Source: Bacteroidia bacterium
GTDB taxonomy: Bacteria; Bacteroidota; Bacteroidia; CAIKAF01
Length of the DNA: 64,000 nucleotides
NCBI GenBank assembly: GCA_030427255.1
Contig: JAUHWY010000002.1
Coordinates: 124,001 to 188,000 of the forward strand
Reading direction: 5' to 3'
Every line of letters starts with the position of its first letter. The stretch's first letter is position 1. The notes under the pieces were generated by a model. The model searched no databases. It saw nothing but the letters and a program-made list of their open reading frames with translations, and was not told the DNA's origin. Made by a program: the position numbers and the translations under genes. Positions 56,290 through 64,000 of this stretch are shown here, one piece after another.

Positions 56290-59103
56290 ATGGACCTTCC
56301 CATAATGTTTTTAATGATTTGCTTTTTTCAAGGTAGCATATTTACACCTTTATTTTCTCAATCAATAGACCTTTTAAATAGTAAACTCGCTGATGAAGAA
56401 GTCTATGATTTATATGAACCTATTGCAGGCGAGTTGCTTTTAATGACTTCCAGGGGTTTAGTGCATGTGAAAAGGAGAAATTCTATTCAATTGGACGTAA
56501 GGCGCTACTATGAAGGATTTCAGTTTTGGGAGGCATATGAAGATTCAACAGGGGGCTTGTGGTTAATTGGGAATAATCCCTATTTAATTCGATTTACACA
56601 TAGTGGCGTTTCAAAAGTTTCCGTAGTGAATAGTGATGGTCAATTCCCATTTGGTTCATTTGGCCCAGGTGTTGTTTCAGGGCCAGTGGGAGAACTCTAT
56701 CTACCCACAGTTACTGGGAACCTTTCTTTGCTTGGTGATCGAAAGGACTTTTTTGAATCAATACGTTTTTTGAGTGAAAAGGCTCGGTTACTTCATCTAA
56801 ATGATACGATTGTTGTTGCTCCTTTGTATATATTCAATAAAAAGGATTCTAGTATTTTACAATTTGCAGATGCTCCTCCTCGGACATCTAGAAACTATGT
56901 AATGTTTCAAAGTTTAGAGGGTATTTATGTTACCCATACTTTTCACCCTAATGAAGTGTGGTTTATTTCAAGGGAGACCGCTGATCCTCAATCAATTTCT
57001 TTAAGAGTGATTCCTGAATTAAAAGATGGTTTGATCTTTTTAGGGCATTTTTATAATCGACTTTGGTTTAGGAGTAGCAATTCATTGTTGTGGTTTGATA
57101 TGCATGGAGAGTTTGGGGGCAAGTACCATCTCCCTTTTAGATTTCAACCAACGAAACTAGTTCCTTCTTTGGGGGGCGGGCTTTGGGTTCTAAGTCTAAA
57201 TCATGGAATTCAACATATCAGTTTGACAGAATTAAGAGGTGATCAATATACAGGGGAAGGGGTACTTTCAACAGAAATTAATCTATTGAATGGCCTTGGT
57301 GCAGTTACTCACGATAGGGAAAGTAAAGAAGTTGCAGTATTCAGGGGTAATCAGAGAACAAAAAAGTTTAATTATAAGCAAGAACTTCCTAAGCTTTGGG
57401 AATCTGAAGTTGTTTATTTATTTAACCAAGTTTTTATTGCATCAGAGGAGTGGTTGTTATTGGGGGATGGGGGGGCAACAACCTCTTATGAGTCATTGAG
57501 GGTGAACCCAAGATATATTGAGACAAAGGATAGCATTGGTGTTATGTTGACTTACAAGGGTACTTTTGGGTTGACACTTTGTCCTAATGGTACAATATCT
57601 TCGTACAAGATATCCCCGAATACTTTTAGTAAGGCATCTTTGGGTGGAAATGGGATTTTTTTGTCTAATAATTCTGGTCTTTGGTTTTCGGAACAATCCG
57701 GAACCAAATTTCTTCCCGCAGAAAGATTAAGTGAAGAGCCCGTTAATTTTATGGGGTCTTTAAATGGAGTGACTTTTTTCCAAATGAAGGGGGGGGGGTG
57801 TTTTGTCTCAAATGGTAAAGAGCTTGTTAACCTCAATATTAGGTTGGGAGAGGTCGTCAAGTGTTTTGGTTATTCAAAACGCATTAGGGGATATTATGTG
57901 ATTACATCTAATACAATTTACCGCCTAAAGAGAATAAACAAAAATGTTCTTGTTAGGGAAGAATCTTCTTTCTTGGCCTCAATTTCAGGAATCGTAAAAG
58001 ATGCAACTATTGTAGACGATGAAGTCTTCCTTATTCGCCAAAATCATAGAGGAGAAAGTTTATGGTCATTTAGTTTGGAAGACCTATTTATTGCGGTTAA
58101 AGGTGAATCTCATACTACTAACTTAGAAAGAGAATATATTATTCCTGAAGAGAATCCAGTGTTAAATCTCTCTTTGGGCACAAACGCAATGCTCACGATG
58201 GATTCAGTTCATTTCATGTGGAGGTTGGACGGTGTTAGTAGTGAGTGGAAAAGCTTTGATGGGTCTTCCATTGACTTTTCCGGTTTCAAGCCTGGAAGTT
58301 TTCGTATTTCAGTTGTTCAGCATTTTGCAAGGCATGAAATCGATAAGGACTCTTTTATAGTCCATATAACTAGACCATTTTACCGAACGCCAGCTTTCTG
58401 GGTAATAAGTTTGTCATTATTTATTATGATACTGACACTTCTATTGGTTTGGAAAATTAAATCTTATGCCATTAAAGCACAGCTAGAGCTGCGGTTAATG
58501 CAGCTTGATCGTAAGGTTTTTGGCAGCAGGCTGAATGCCCATTTTGTTTTTAATACACTAAATAATTTAAAAGGGCTAGTTGAAAGTAGAAGAGCTGAGG
58601 AGGCTTCTTTTTACTTAACAAAGTTTTCAAAGGTTTTGCGCAGTTTTCTTGAGCAGACCTTTTCTGACGGAACTCCAGTTAGCAAGGAGGTTCATTTTTT
58701 ATTGGATTACCTCAGCTTAGAACATATGAGGTTTCCTGGAGCATTTGAATTTACGATACGTTCTGAAGAGGATGTCTTGGAGCTTGAATTCCCAAGTGGG
58801 ATTGTTCAGCCTTTTGTTGAGAATTGCTTCAAACATGCCATTTTAAAGAGGCCAAATGGTGGTGGCCATATTGATATTGTTTTTTATAGGTCAGACTCCA
58901 ACGGGGTTTGTGTTGAAATTTCCGATAATGGACCTGATAATAATAGCCAGCCAAAAAAGGAGTCAGATTTTTCAGGTAGAGGGCTTCAAATCATTAAGGA
59001 GCACTTAGAGCTTTTGCGAAAGTTAAAAAGGTGGGACGTTCATTTTCAAACTGAATTTTGTTGCACTGGATCGAAAATCACTATCTTAGCGAAAAAAATG
59101 TAA
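56290..59103 (+). CDS. Propeller/Y_Y_Y sensor histidine kinase (LytS-YehU type)
   Basis: 937 residues from ATG 56290; a GTG upstream would run into the divergent gene. Signal peptide MDLPIMFLMICFFQGSIFTP up to about SQS, a large periplasmic propeller-like region, a Y_Y_Y domain (FMWRLDGVSSEWKSFDGSSI), one membrane helix FWVISLSLFIMILTLLLVW, and a His_kinase domain with His751 in LNAHFVFNTLNNL and ATP-lid QPFVENCFKHA, SDNGPDNN, GRGLQIIKEHL. The H box reads NAHFVFN where relatives have NPHFLFN. Partner regulator starts in the stop codon (TAATG). Likely senses an envelope or glycan signal. Confidence 0.85.
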   Translation: MDLPIMFLMICFFQGSIFTPLFSQSIDLLNSKLADEEVYDLYEPIAGELLLMTSRGLVHVKRRNSIQLDVRRYYEGFQFWEAYEDSTGGLWLIGNNPYLIRFTHSGVSKVSVVNSDGQFPFGSFGPGVVSGPVGELYLPTVTGNLSLLGDRKDFFESIRFLSEKARLLHLNDTIVVAPLYIFNKKDSSILQFADAPPRTSRNYVMFQSLEGIYVTHTFHPNEVWFISRETADPQSISLRVIPELKDGLIFLGHFYNRLWFRSSNSLLWFDMHGEFGGKYHLPFRFQPTKLVPSLGGGLWVLSLNHGIQHISLTELRGDQYTGEGVLSTEINLLNGLGAVTHDRESKEVAVFRGNQRTKKFNYKQELPKLWESEVVYLFNQVFIASEEWLLLGDGGATTSYESLRVNPRYIETKDSIGVMLTYKGTFGLTLCPNGTISSYKISPNTFSKASLGGNGIFLSNNSGLWFSEQSGTKFLPAERLSEEPVNFMGSLNGVTFFQMKGGGCFVSNGKELVNLNIRLGEVVKCFGYSKRIRGYYVITSNTIYRLKRINKNVLVREESSFLASISGIVKDATIVDDEVFLIRQNHRGESLWSFSLEDLFIAVKGESHTTNLEREYIIPEENPVLNLSLGTNAMLTMDSVHFMWRLDGVSSEWKSFDGSSIDFSGFKPGSFRISVVQHFARHEIDKDSFIVHITRPFYRTPAFWVISLSLFIMILTLLLVWKIKSYAIKAQLELRLMQLDRKVFGSRLNAHFVFNTLNNLKGLVESRRAEEASFYLTKFSKVLRSFLEQTFSDGTPVSKEVHFLLDYLSLEHMRFPGAFEFTIRSEEDVLELEFPSGIVQPFVENCFKHAILKRPNGGGHIDIVFYRSDSNGVCVEISDNGPDNNSQPKKESDFSGRGLQIIKEHLELLRKLKRWDVHFQTEFCCTGSKITILAKKM

Positions 59104-59837
59104 TGAAGATAATTGCTGTAGATGATGAGCAGCTGGCGCTTACTCAGCTGAGTAAAGTTTTTGAACTTGTTGACGTTCAGGTAGCAGAACTTGATCTTGA
59201 ATCTAATCCCTTAAAGGCGATATCAAGGATAAAATCAAATAGCTATGACATAGCTTTATTGGATATCGAGATTGGTGCTGTATCGGGTTTTGACCTGATG
59301 GAAGAAATTAAGGGAGATGTGAAAAAGATCGTTATAACCACAGCTTATGAGAATTATGCGATAAGGGCTTTACGTGAAAGAGTCTATGATTACCTTTTAA
59401 AACCTGTTGAGTTAGATGATTTGAACGGGATGCTTAACAACTATTTAGAAGAAACCGCCCCAAATTCTTCTAAATCAAAAGGTAAACAAAGGATGATTTG
59501 TGCGATACCTGTTCCTAGTGGAAAACTGTCTATTCCCTCTCTAAGCGGTTTTCGACTTATAGACTTAATGGATATCACCTATATTGAATCTGAGAACACT
59601 TATTCAAAACTTCATTTTAAAGATGGAGGCAGTCTTTGGGTTACAAAACACCTCAAGGAGTTTGATAGTGAGCTGTCAAACAATGGATTTTTTCGAATTC
59701 ACCAATCTTTCTTAATAAACCTCGCTTATGTTACAGGTTTCAACAGGGTTGAAGGTGCTAAAGTCGAGCTTTTAAATAGTATTCAATTGCCTGTAGCTCG
59801 CCGCAAGAAAGACGAGTTTCTTTCCTGCTTTAAATGA
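59103..59837 (+). CDS. LytTR-family response regulator
   Basis: 244 residues from ATG 59103. Receiver domain: IIAVDDEQLALTQL (acidic pocket), phosphorylated Asp54 in ALLDIEIG, Thr/Ser ITTAYENYAIRAL and Lys in YLLKPVEL. LytTR DNA-binding domain from about 145: IESENTYSKLHF, TKHLKEFDSEL, FFRIHQSFLINLAYV. It overlaps its kinase by 1 nt. It would control envelope genes; the secreted protein genes downstream are candidates by position. Confidence 0.93.
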   Translation: MKIIAVDDEQLALTQLSKVFELVDVQVAELDLESNPLKAISRIKSNSYDIALLDIEIGAVSGFDLMEEIKGDVKKIVITTAYENYAIRALRERVYDYLLKPVELDDLNGMLNNYLEETAPNSSKSKGKQRMICAIPVPSGKLSIPSLSGFRLIDLMDITYIESENTYSKLHFKDGGSLWVTKHLKEFDSELSNNGFFRIHQSFLINLAYVTGFNRVEGAKVELLNSIQLPVARRKKDEFLSCFK

Positions 59838-59887
59838 CCAAATTCTTCTTGGTTGAGGAGTTACTTCAATCTTTCAATTGCTTTTGA

Positions 59888-59895
59888 TAATTTTG
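59888..59895 (+). promoter_or_regulatory. -7 box of the first type B surface protein
   Basis: TAATTTTG, ending 3 nt before the ATG at 59899; another near-leaderless case. Confidence 0.55.
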
Positions 59896-59898
59896 AAT

Positions 59899-62517
59899 AT
59901 GAAGTTTTATGCCTCAATTTCACTCGAAACTATCACATTTATAGTCTTTTTTTTCGTTTGTGAGACCTTGAGTGCCCAAGGGGGGTATGATCAATGGTTT
60001 TTCTCCCAGCAAACGAATTATGGACTTTCATTTTCTCCAAATGGTTCAGTTGCTGTAACATCAACCCATGCAACTCCTTTTGCTGAGGAGGGTAGTGTTG
60101 TTGTTGTTGATCCAATCATTGGAAACCTTTTATTTTACTCAAATGGAAATGTGGTTTGGGATGGCAATCATAACGTGATGCCAAATGGGGTAGGGCTACT
60201 TGCCAACCCTTCAGTTTCAGAAAAGTGTGAAACCATCCAAATTCCAGGTGAATGCGGCCGCTTCATGATGTTTCATTCTACGGCTGTTGCTGAGAATAAT
60301 GGTAATGGTAGTTTATACTACTCTATTGTAGATATGAATTTGCCAGGTAATGGTAGTATCGCATCCCCACTTGGTGACCTCGACCCAACCCACAAAAATG
60401 TTCCTGTAATGTCAAACCCTGTGGAAGGTCTGGAGATTATAAAAGGCCCTTCGGACACAGTGGCATGGCTATTTACTGGTGTAGTTGGAAGTGGAAATTT
60501 AGAGCTCTTTAAAATTACAGTTGGAGGTGGAATAATAAATCAGTCTACAATTCCCTTAGGCATCAATTATGACGATATAAGATCTTTAGTATTCTCTTAC
60601 GAGTCCTCCAAACTTGCAGTTGTTTCAAATCAAGAAAGTAAGCCAGTTATTATTATAGATTTCGACCTTTATTCCGGAGCGGTAGGGGCTGTGAATCAAG
60701 TGCCTGGGTCAATAACAGGGCCCAGTAGCTTCTATTGGACAGGTTTTTTTGATGTAGAGTGGTCGCCAAGTGGAAGATGGCTTTATTTAGCAAAATACAG
60801 GCATGGCAATCTTGCTGGCGGTATTTACCAGTACGACTTACTAAATCCGGCAGTTCCAATAACTCTACAATATTCTAACCCAGGAGGAGGTTCCAATAAT
60901 TGGGTTACTGATTTAAAAAGGACTGTCAATGGTGAAATTTTGTTTTTTGACTATCAAGGTTCGAATGGGGGGACACAAATGACTTTAGGTGAGATCCAGA
61001 ATGCTGATTCTTCTAGTCCTCAATACGTTGCCTCCAATTTATCATTTAGTCAAAATTTTAGTCCTGCCCACAAGTTTTCGAATTCTTTGAGTTCTTTCCC
61101 TGCTCCAGAATTGAATGATGATTCAGTTGTCTTGAATTGCTTAAGTTCAGTTGATACTTTATTCCCTTTTTTGAATGACGACATCGTTGCCTCAATAGCT
61201 GATTTTAATTTCACAGTTATTCAGAACTTCTCTTCCGTTACAGGCATATTTAGTGGGGATACCTTGTTTGTAGCTAGTAATAATTCATATTCCTTAGACA
61301 CCTTAATTTATGAAGTTTGCACTGTTGGGTGTAGTCCATTTTGCGATACAGCAATTATTGTGGTTTCAGATCAAGGTCCAAGCATATCCCTTCTTCAGGA
61401 CACAACTATACTTTGCAAACCAGATTCAATCTTTATTGATACCAATGGTGTTTCTTGGGATTCATTGATTTGGTCAGATGGTTCAAACGGTGCTGCTATT
61501 TTCATCGATACAGCTGGCTCATTAGAAGTTAAAGGTTATTACGGAAGTTGTATTGTGAGTGATACCATTTCTGTCTTTTTCCCACCAAGCTTGATGGAAC
61601 CAGACACAACTTCCTTAATATTTTGTGAGGGAGACTCCCTTCTTTTGTTTTTTGAGTTGGAATGCGACCTTTGTACGTATCAATGGAATACTGGGGTCGT
61701 TTCAGATACAATTTATGCCAATACAGATGGCGTTTATCGCTTCAGTTTTTGGAATAGCTGTGATTCTTCCTATCAGGACTTCGAGGTATTTAAAAGGAAT
61801 CAGCCACCTTCAATAGCGACTGTTGATACAATTGTTTGCCCTGAGGATTCCGTCGTATTTAGTCCTTTAAGTTATTCTAGTGACTCTAGTTTAACTTGGG
61901 CAGTTAACGATTCCTATATCCCGAGCGATACCAATTTGGTACTTGGTGACTTTTTTAATGAAGTTCGGGCATCCAACGAATGTGGAATGAATACCTTCTT
62001 CATAAACGTTAGCTATTTGATGGAGCCATTGCCTTCTGATAGTGTAATTCTTTCATGTTCAGACTCTTTGCTATTTAAATTTCCTGAAGCTCTTGTTGTT
62101 TTTGACAGTATTGGAAACCATATTAATTCAGAGATTTGGATTAAGGAAAACGAGTCAATTACGGTTTCCTACCTCTATTGTGATAGTGTGCGCTTTTTTA
62201 ATTTATTTAAAAAGTCTATGACCGAAGATATTTCAAATGCAATCCTTTCAAATGTTTTCACACCCAATGGTGACGGAATTAATGATTTTTTTCATCCTGT
62301 TCCACTACAGTTCCTTAGTACCTCAAGCTTGATCGGGGAATTCTTTATTTTCAATAGGTGGGGTTCTGAACTTTTCCATTCAACCAGCCTTAAGACACCA
62401 TGGGAGCCCAAGATGGACGTTCCAGAAGGGACTTACTATTGTGTAGTTATTCTTGGTGACTCTTGTTCTCCCGGTACCCAAACTAGGCTTGTAAAGTCTT
62501 TTCAACTGTTCCGTTGA
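59899..62517 (+). CDS. Secreted surface protein with type B T9SS sorting domain
   Basis: 872 residues from ATG 59899, signal peptide ending near TLSAQGG. N-terminal about 400 residues form a beta-propeller-like part (SGNLLFYSNGN-type IGNLLFYSNGNVVWDG; AVTSTHATPFAEEG; ARYRHGN-type LAKYRHGNLAGG), then Ig/HYR-like modules rich in Cys (EVCTVGCSPFCDTA; FFELECDLCTYQW). The C-terminus NVFTPNGDGINDFFHPV and FIFNRWGSELF is the gliding-motility-associated type B signal for T9SS export. Function probably adhesion; no enzyme motif seen. The first of two tandem paralogues. Confidence 0.88.
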   Translation: MKFYASISLETITFIVFFFVCETLSAQGGYDQWFFSQQTNYGLSFSPNGSVAVTSTHATPFAEEGSVVVVDPIIGNLLFYSNGNVVWDGNHNVMPNGVGLLANPSVSEKCETIQIPGECGRFMMFHSTAVAENNGNGSLYYSIVDMNLPGNGSIASPLGDLDPTHKNVPVMSNPVEGLEIIKGPSDTVAWLFTGVVGSGNLELFKITVGGGIINQSTIPLGINYDDIRSLVFSYESSKLAVVSNQESKPVIIIDFDLYSGAVGAVNQVPGSITGPSSFYWTGFFDVEWSPSGRWLYLAKYRHGNLAGGIYQYDLLNPAVPITLQYSNPGGGSNNWVTDLKRTVNGEILFFDYQGSNGGTQMTLGEIQNADSSSPQYVASNLSFSQNFSPAHKFSNSLSSFPAPELNDDSVVLNCLSSVDTLFPFLNDDIVASIADFNFTVIQNFSSVTGIFSGDTLFVASNNSYSLDTLIYEVCTVGCSPFCDTAIIVVSDQGPSISLLQDTTILCKPDSIFIDTNGVSWDSLIWSDGSNGAAIFIDTAGSLEVKGYYGSCIVSDTISVFFPPSLMEPDTTSLIFCEGDSLLLFFELECDLCTYQWNTGVVSDTIYANTDGVYRFSFWNSCDSSYQDFEVFKRNQPPSIATVDTIVCPEDSVVFSPLSYSSDSSLTWAVNDSYIPSDTNLVLGDFFNEVRASNECGMNTFFINVSYLMEPLPSDSVILSCSDSLLFKFPEALVVFDSIGNHINSEIWIKENESITVSYLYCDSVRFFNLFKKSMTEDISNAILSNVFTPNGDGINDFFHPVPLQFLSTSSLIGEFFIFNRWGSELFHSTSLKTPWEPKMDVPEGTYYCVVILGDSCSPGTQTRLVKSFQLFR

Positions 62518-62534
62518 TTGTAATTAAATTGTCT

Positions 62535-62542
62535 TAAATTTG
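62535..62542 (+). promoter_or_regulatory. -7 box of the second paralogue
   Basis: TAAATTTG, 17 nt upstream of the ATG at 62560; leader about 13 nt. Confidence 0.5.
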
Positions 62543-62559
62543 ATAACCAATTCTAAATC

Positions 62560-64000
62560 ATGAAAGCTTTGAGATTTTTTGTTCTTTTAATACCATACTT
62601 TTTGGGCATTTCTGCACTTGCTCAGAGTGAACGGGTAAACTGGTATTTAGGTGATGCTACAAGTTTAGGCGTTCAATTTCCTTTGCCCAATTATGTTCCT
62701 AATGTTACCACAGGTAATGCCGTTCCGATGGGGCGTGAAGGTCGATTTGTTGGCACTCACCCCATCAGTGGAAACCTTTTGTTCTATGGTAATGGCACTG
62801 TACTTTACGATGCGTCGGGGATGACTATGACGAATGGCGCGGGGTTATCAGGCAATGTTGGTAATTTTCAGTCGGCTTGGTCTGTTCCAAATCCAGCTAA
62901 TTGTGACCAATATTACTATATCTACAATTCCGCGGTTAGAGAAAATGCTCCCGGAGGAGTCTTTTATTCAATTATAGACATGTCAGCACAAGGGAATGGC
63001 ACTCCAGGCAATCCACTTGGCGAAGTTGTAATGGCTCAAAAGGATGTTCCTATTTATCAGCCCTCTTGGGAAGGTTTTACAGTTATTCAAAGTGTTGGTA
63101 ATCATGCATACTGGCTTTTAATAGGAAATGGAAACGGCTCTTCGATTGAGGTATTCAATATTTCTGCTGGAGGTGTTAACTTTTCCAGTTCATTTCCTTT
63201 GCCAGCAGCTTTAGGCGACATAAGAACAATAAGAGCTAATCGATTAGGAACACAAGTTTTCTTGGTTAGTGGTGTTGAGTCTGACCCATCCTATATTATT
63301 GACTTTAATCCTGCTATCGGGGCTCTTTCTAACCCAATCGCTATCCCAGCATTTGGTGCAAGTAACAATTTTTTTGACGGAAATTTGGATGCGGAGTTTT
63401 CATTTGATGGTACTAAAGTGTATGTTTCAAAAATGCGCAACCCAGGCGCAGGGTCGGGTGGGCAGATATATCAAGTTGACTTATCAAATTTAGGAAACCC
63501 ACCCGTAATAGTGTATGATAATATGGGTGGCAATAATGATTTTGTTAGCGGTTTGAGGAGAGGGCCTAACAAGCAAATTTACTTTGTTCACCGGGAGCCG
63601 ACAAATGGGTATCGTTATTTGGGTGTTATCCAAAACCCCAATGCTGCCGGCCTAGCCTGTAACCCACTTTCCTCTGGTATTGATTTGGGCCAAGGGTTCA
63701 ATGAAGAATATTTTGGATTACCTAATTTTTTTCTGGAGAACTTCAAACCTGTTGCAATAACTGATTCAATTATAGTCCCGTGTAATCAAGGTTTTGCGGC
63801 TCAGGTTTCACCACTAATCAATGATTTGGATTCCAACTTTACTGCTTTTTCATTATCCCTTATTGATATTCCTCAAGGGGTTCAAGCTTCAATAAATGGT
63901 ACGCAGGTTGATGTTGTTTTTCCAAATGTTTTCTTAAATCAGGACACTATTTTTTATGAGGTTTGTGACGATCATTGTTTTCAAAAGTGTGACACAGGCT
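62560..64000 (+). CDS. Secreted surface protein, paralogue of the preceding gene, partial
   Basis: Open from ATG 62560 through the window end (480 codons, translated by eye). Signal peptide MKALRFFVLLIPYFLGISAL ending AQ. It is a paralogue of the preceding gene: SGNLLFYGNGTVLYDASGM here against IGNLLFYSNGNVVWDGNHN there, SIIDMSAQGNGTPGNPLGEV against SIVDMNLPGNGSIASPLGDL, and the later FYEVCDDHCFQKCDTG against IYEVCTVGCSPFCDTA. The C-terminal sorting domain lies beyond the edge, so type B export is inferred from the paralogue. Confidence 0.88.
   Translation, partial: MKALRFFVLLIPYFLGISALAQSERVNWYLGDATSLGVQFPLPNYVPNVTTGNAVPMGREGRFVGTHPISGNLLFYGNGTVLYDASGMTMTNGAGLSGNVGNFQSAWSVPNPANCDQYYYIYNSAVRENAPGGVFYSIIDMSAQGNGTPGNPLGEVVMAQKDVPIYQPSWEGFTVIQSVGNHAYWLLIGNGNGSSIEVFNISAGGVNFSSSFPLPAALGDIRTIRANRLGTQVFLVSGVESDPSYIIDFNPAIGALSNPIAIPAFGASNNFFDGNLDAEFSFDGTKVYVSKMRNPGAGSGGQIYQVDLSNLGNPPVIVYDNMGGNNDFVSGLRRGPNKQIYFVHREPTNGYRYLGVIQNPNAAGLACNPLSSGIDLGQGFNEEYFGLPNFFLENFKPVAITDSIIVPCNQGFAAQVSPLINDLDSNFTAFSLSLIDIPQGVQASINGTQVDVVFPNVFLNQDTIFYEVCDDHCFQKCDTG

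Noticed and set aside
1-64000. tRNA or rRNA genes
   Set aside because: No cloverleaf-like or rRNA-like sequence was noticed on reading; this is by eye and could miss a tRNA.

Overview
The window reads as a chromosomal segment of a marine- or freshwater-type Bacteroidota (Flavobacteriia/Cryomorphaceae-like; inference). Evidence: type IX secretion C-terminal sorting domains of both types (24.2 kb, 59.9 kb), gliding-associated Ig/HYR-like surface proteins, LytTR/propeller signalling, YfhO and EamA family proteins typical of the phylum, and the Bacteroidota promoter -7 box TAnnTTTG in front of many genes. In six genes the box ends only 3-5 nt before the start codon, so leaderless mRNAs look common. 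There is no 16S rRNA, tRNA, integrase or transposase gene in the window, so finer placement is not possible.

Layout. (1) 0-5.3 kb, housekeeping: partial phosphosulfolactate synthase coupled to a TPR protein (minus), divergent from glmM - cysteine desulfurase - PhnP-like metallo-hydrolase (plus). (2) 5.3-18.0 kb, an accessory island rich in repeats: a PD-(D/E)XK protein, a WYL regulator and an unusual ClpB-like AAA+ / M41 protease fusion; a ten-unit 43-bp tandem array carrying DnaA-box-like cores; a DUF1016 nuclease; HigBA, AbiE and ParDE toxin-antitoxin modules; and an AAA/DUF4143 ATPase. These genes are separated by three dispersed repeat families, called here R1 (GC-rich intergenic unit), R2 (element with GAGACCGTTGA inverted ends) and R3 (about 105 bp, one end like an IS256-family terminus). 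(3) 18.0-42.1 kb, core genes: ABC ATPase and corrinoid adenosyltransferase, ABC exporter, leuS, a T9SS cargo protein, EamA transporter, heptose genes (kinase, gmhA), envelope methyltransferase and glycosyltransferases, a copper ATPase operon with a small HMA protein and a Fur-type regulator, rpmH, an M42 peptidase, an amidase, malic enzyme and YfhO. (4) 42.1-56.3 kb, a visibly AT-rich 14-gene operon on the minus strand for a legionaminic-acid-type nonulosonate: LegC, LegI, LegG, PtmE, LegF, oxidoreductases, LegB and a flippase, with an embedded MBOAT/SGNH pair that probably O-acylates the product, and an MptE-like protein that may transfer the sugar. (5) 56.3-64 kb: a propeller histidine kinase and LytTR regulator, then two tandem paralogous secreted proteins; the first has a type B sorting domain and the second runs off the window.

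The most interesting candidate for an undescribed system is the three-gene set at 5.8-9.9 kb. A nuclease-fold protein and a WYL regulator of the kind found beside anti-phage systems precede a soluble AAA+ protein that joins a Clp/ClpB-type ATPase to an FtsH-type zinc peptidase. Second is the nonulosonate operon with its built-in O-acylation module and extra oxidoreductases but no recognisable LegH acetyltransferase.
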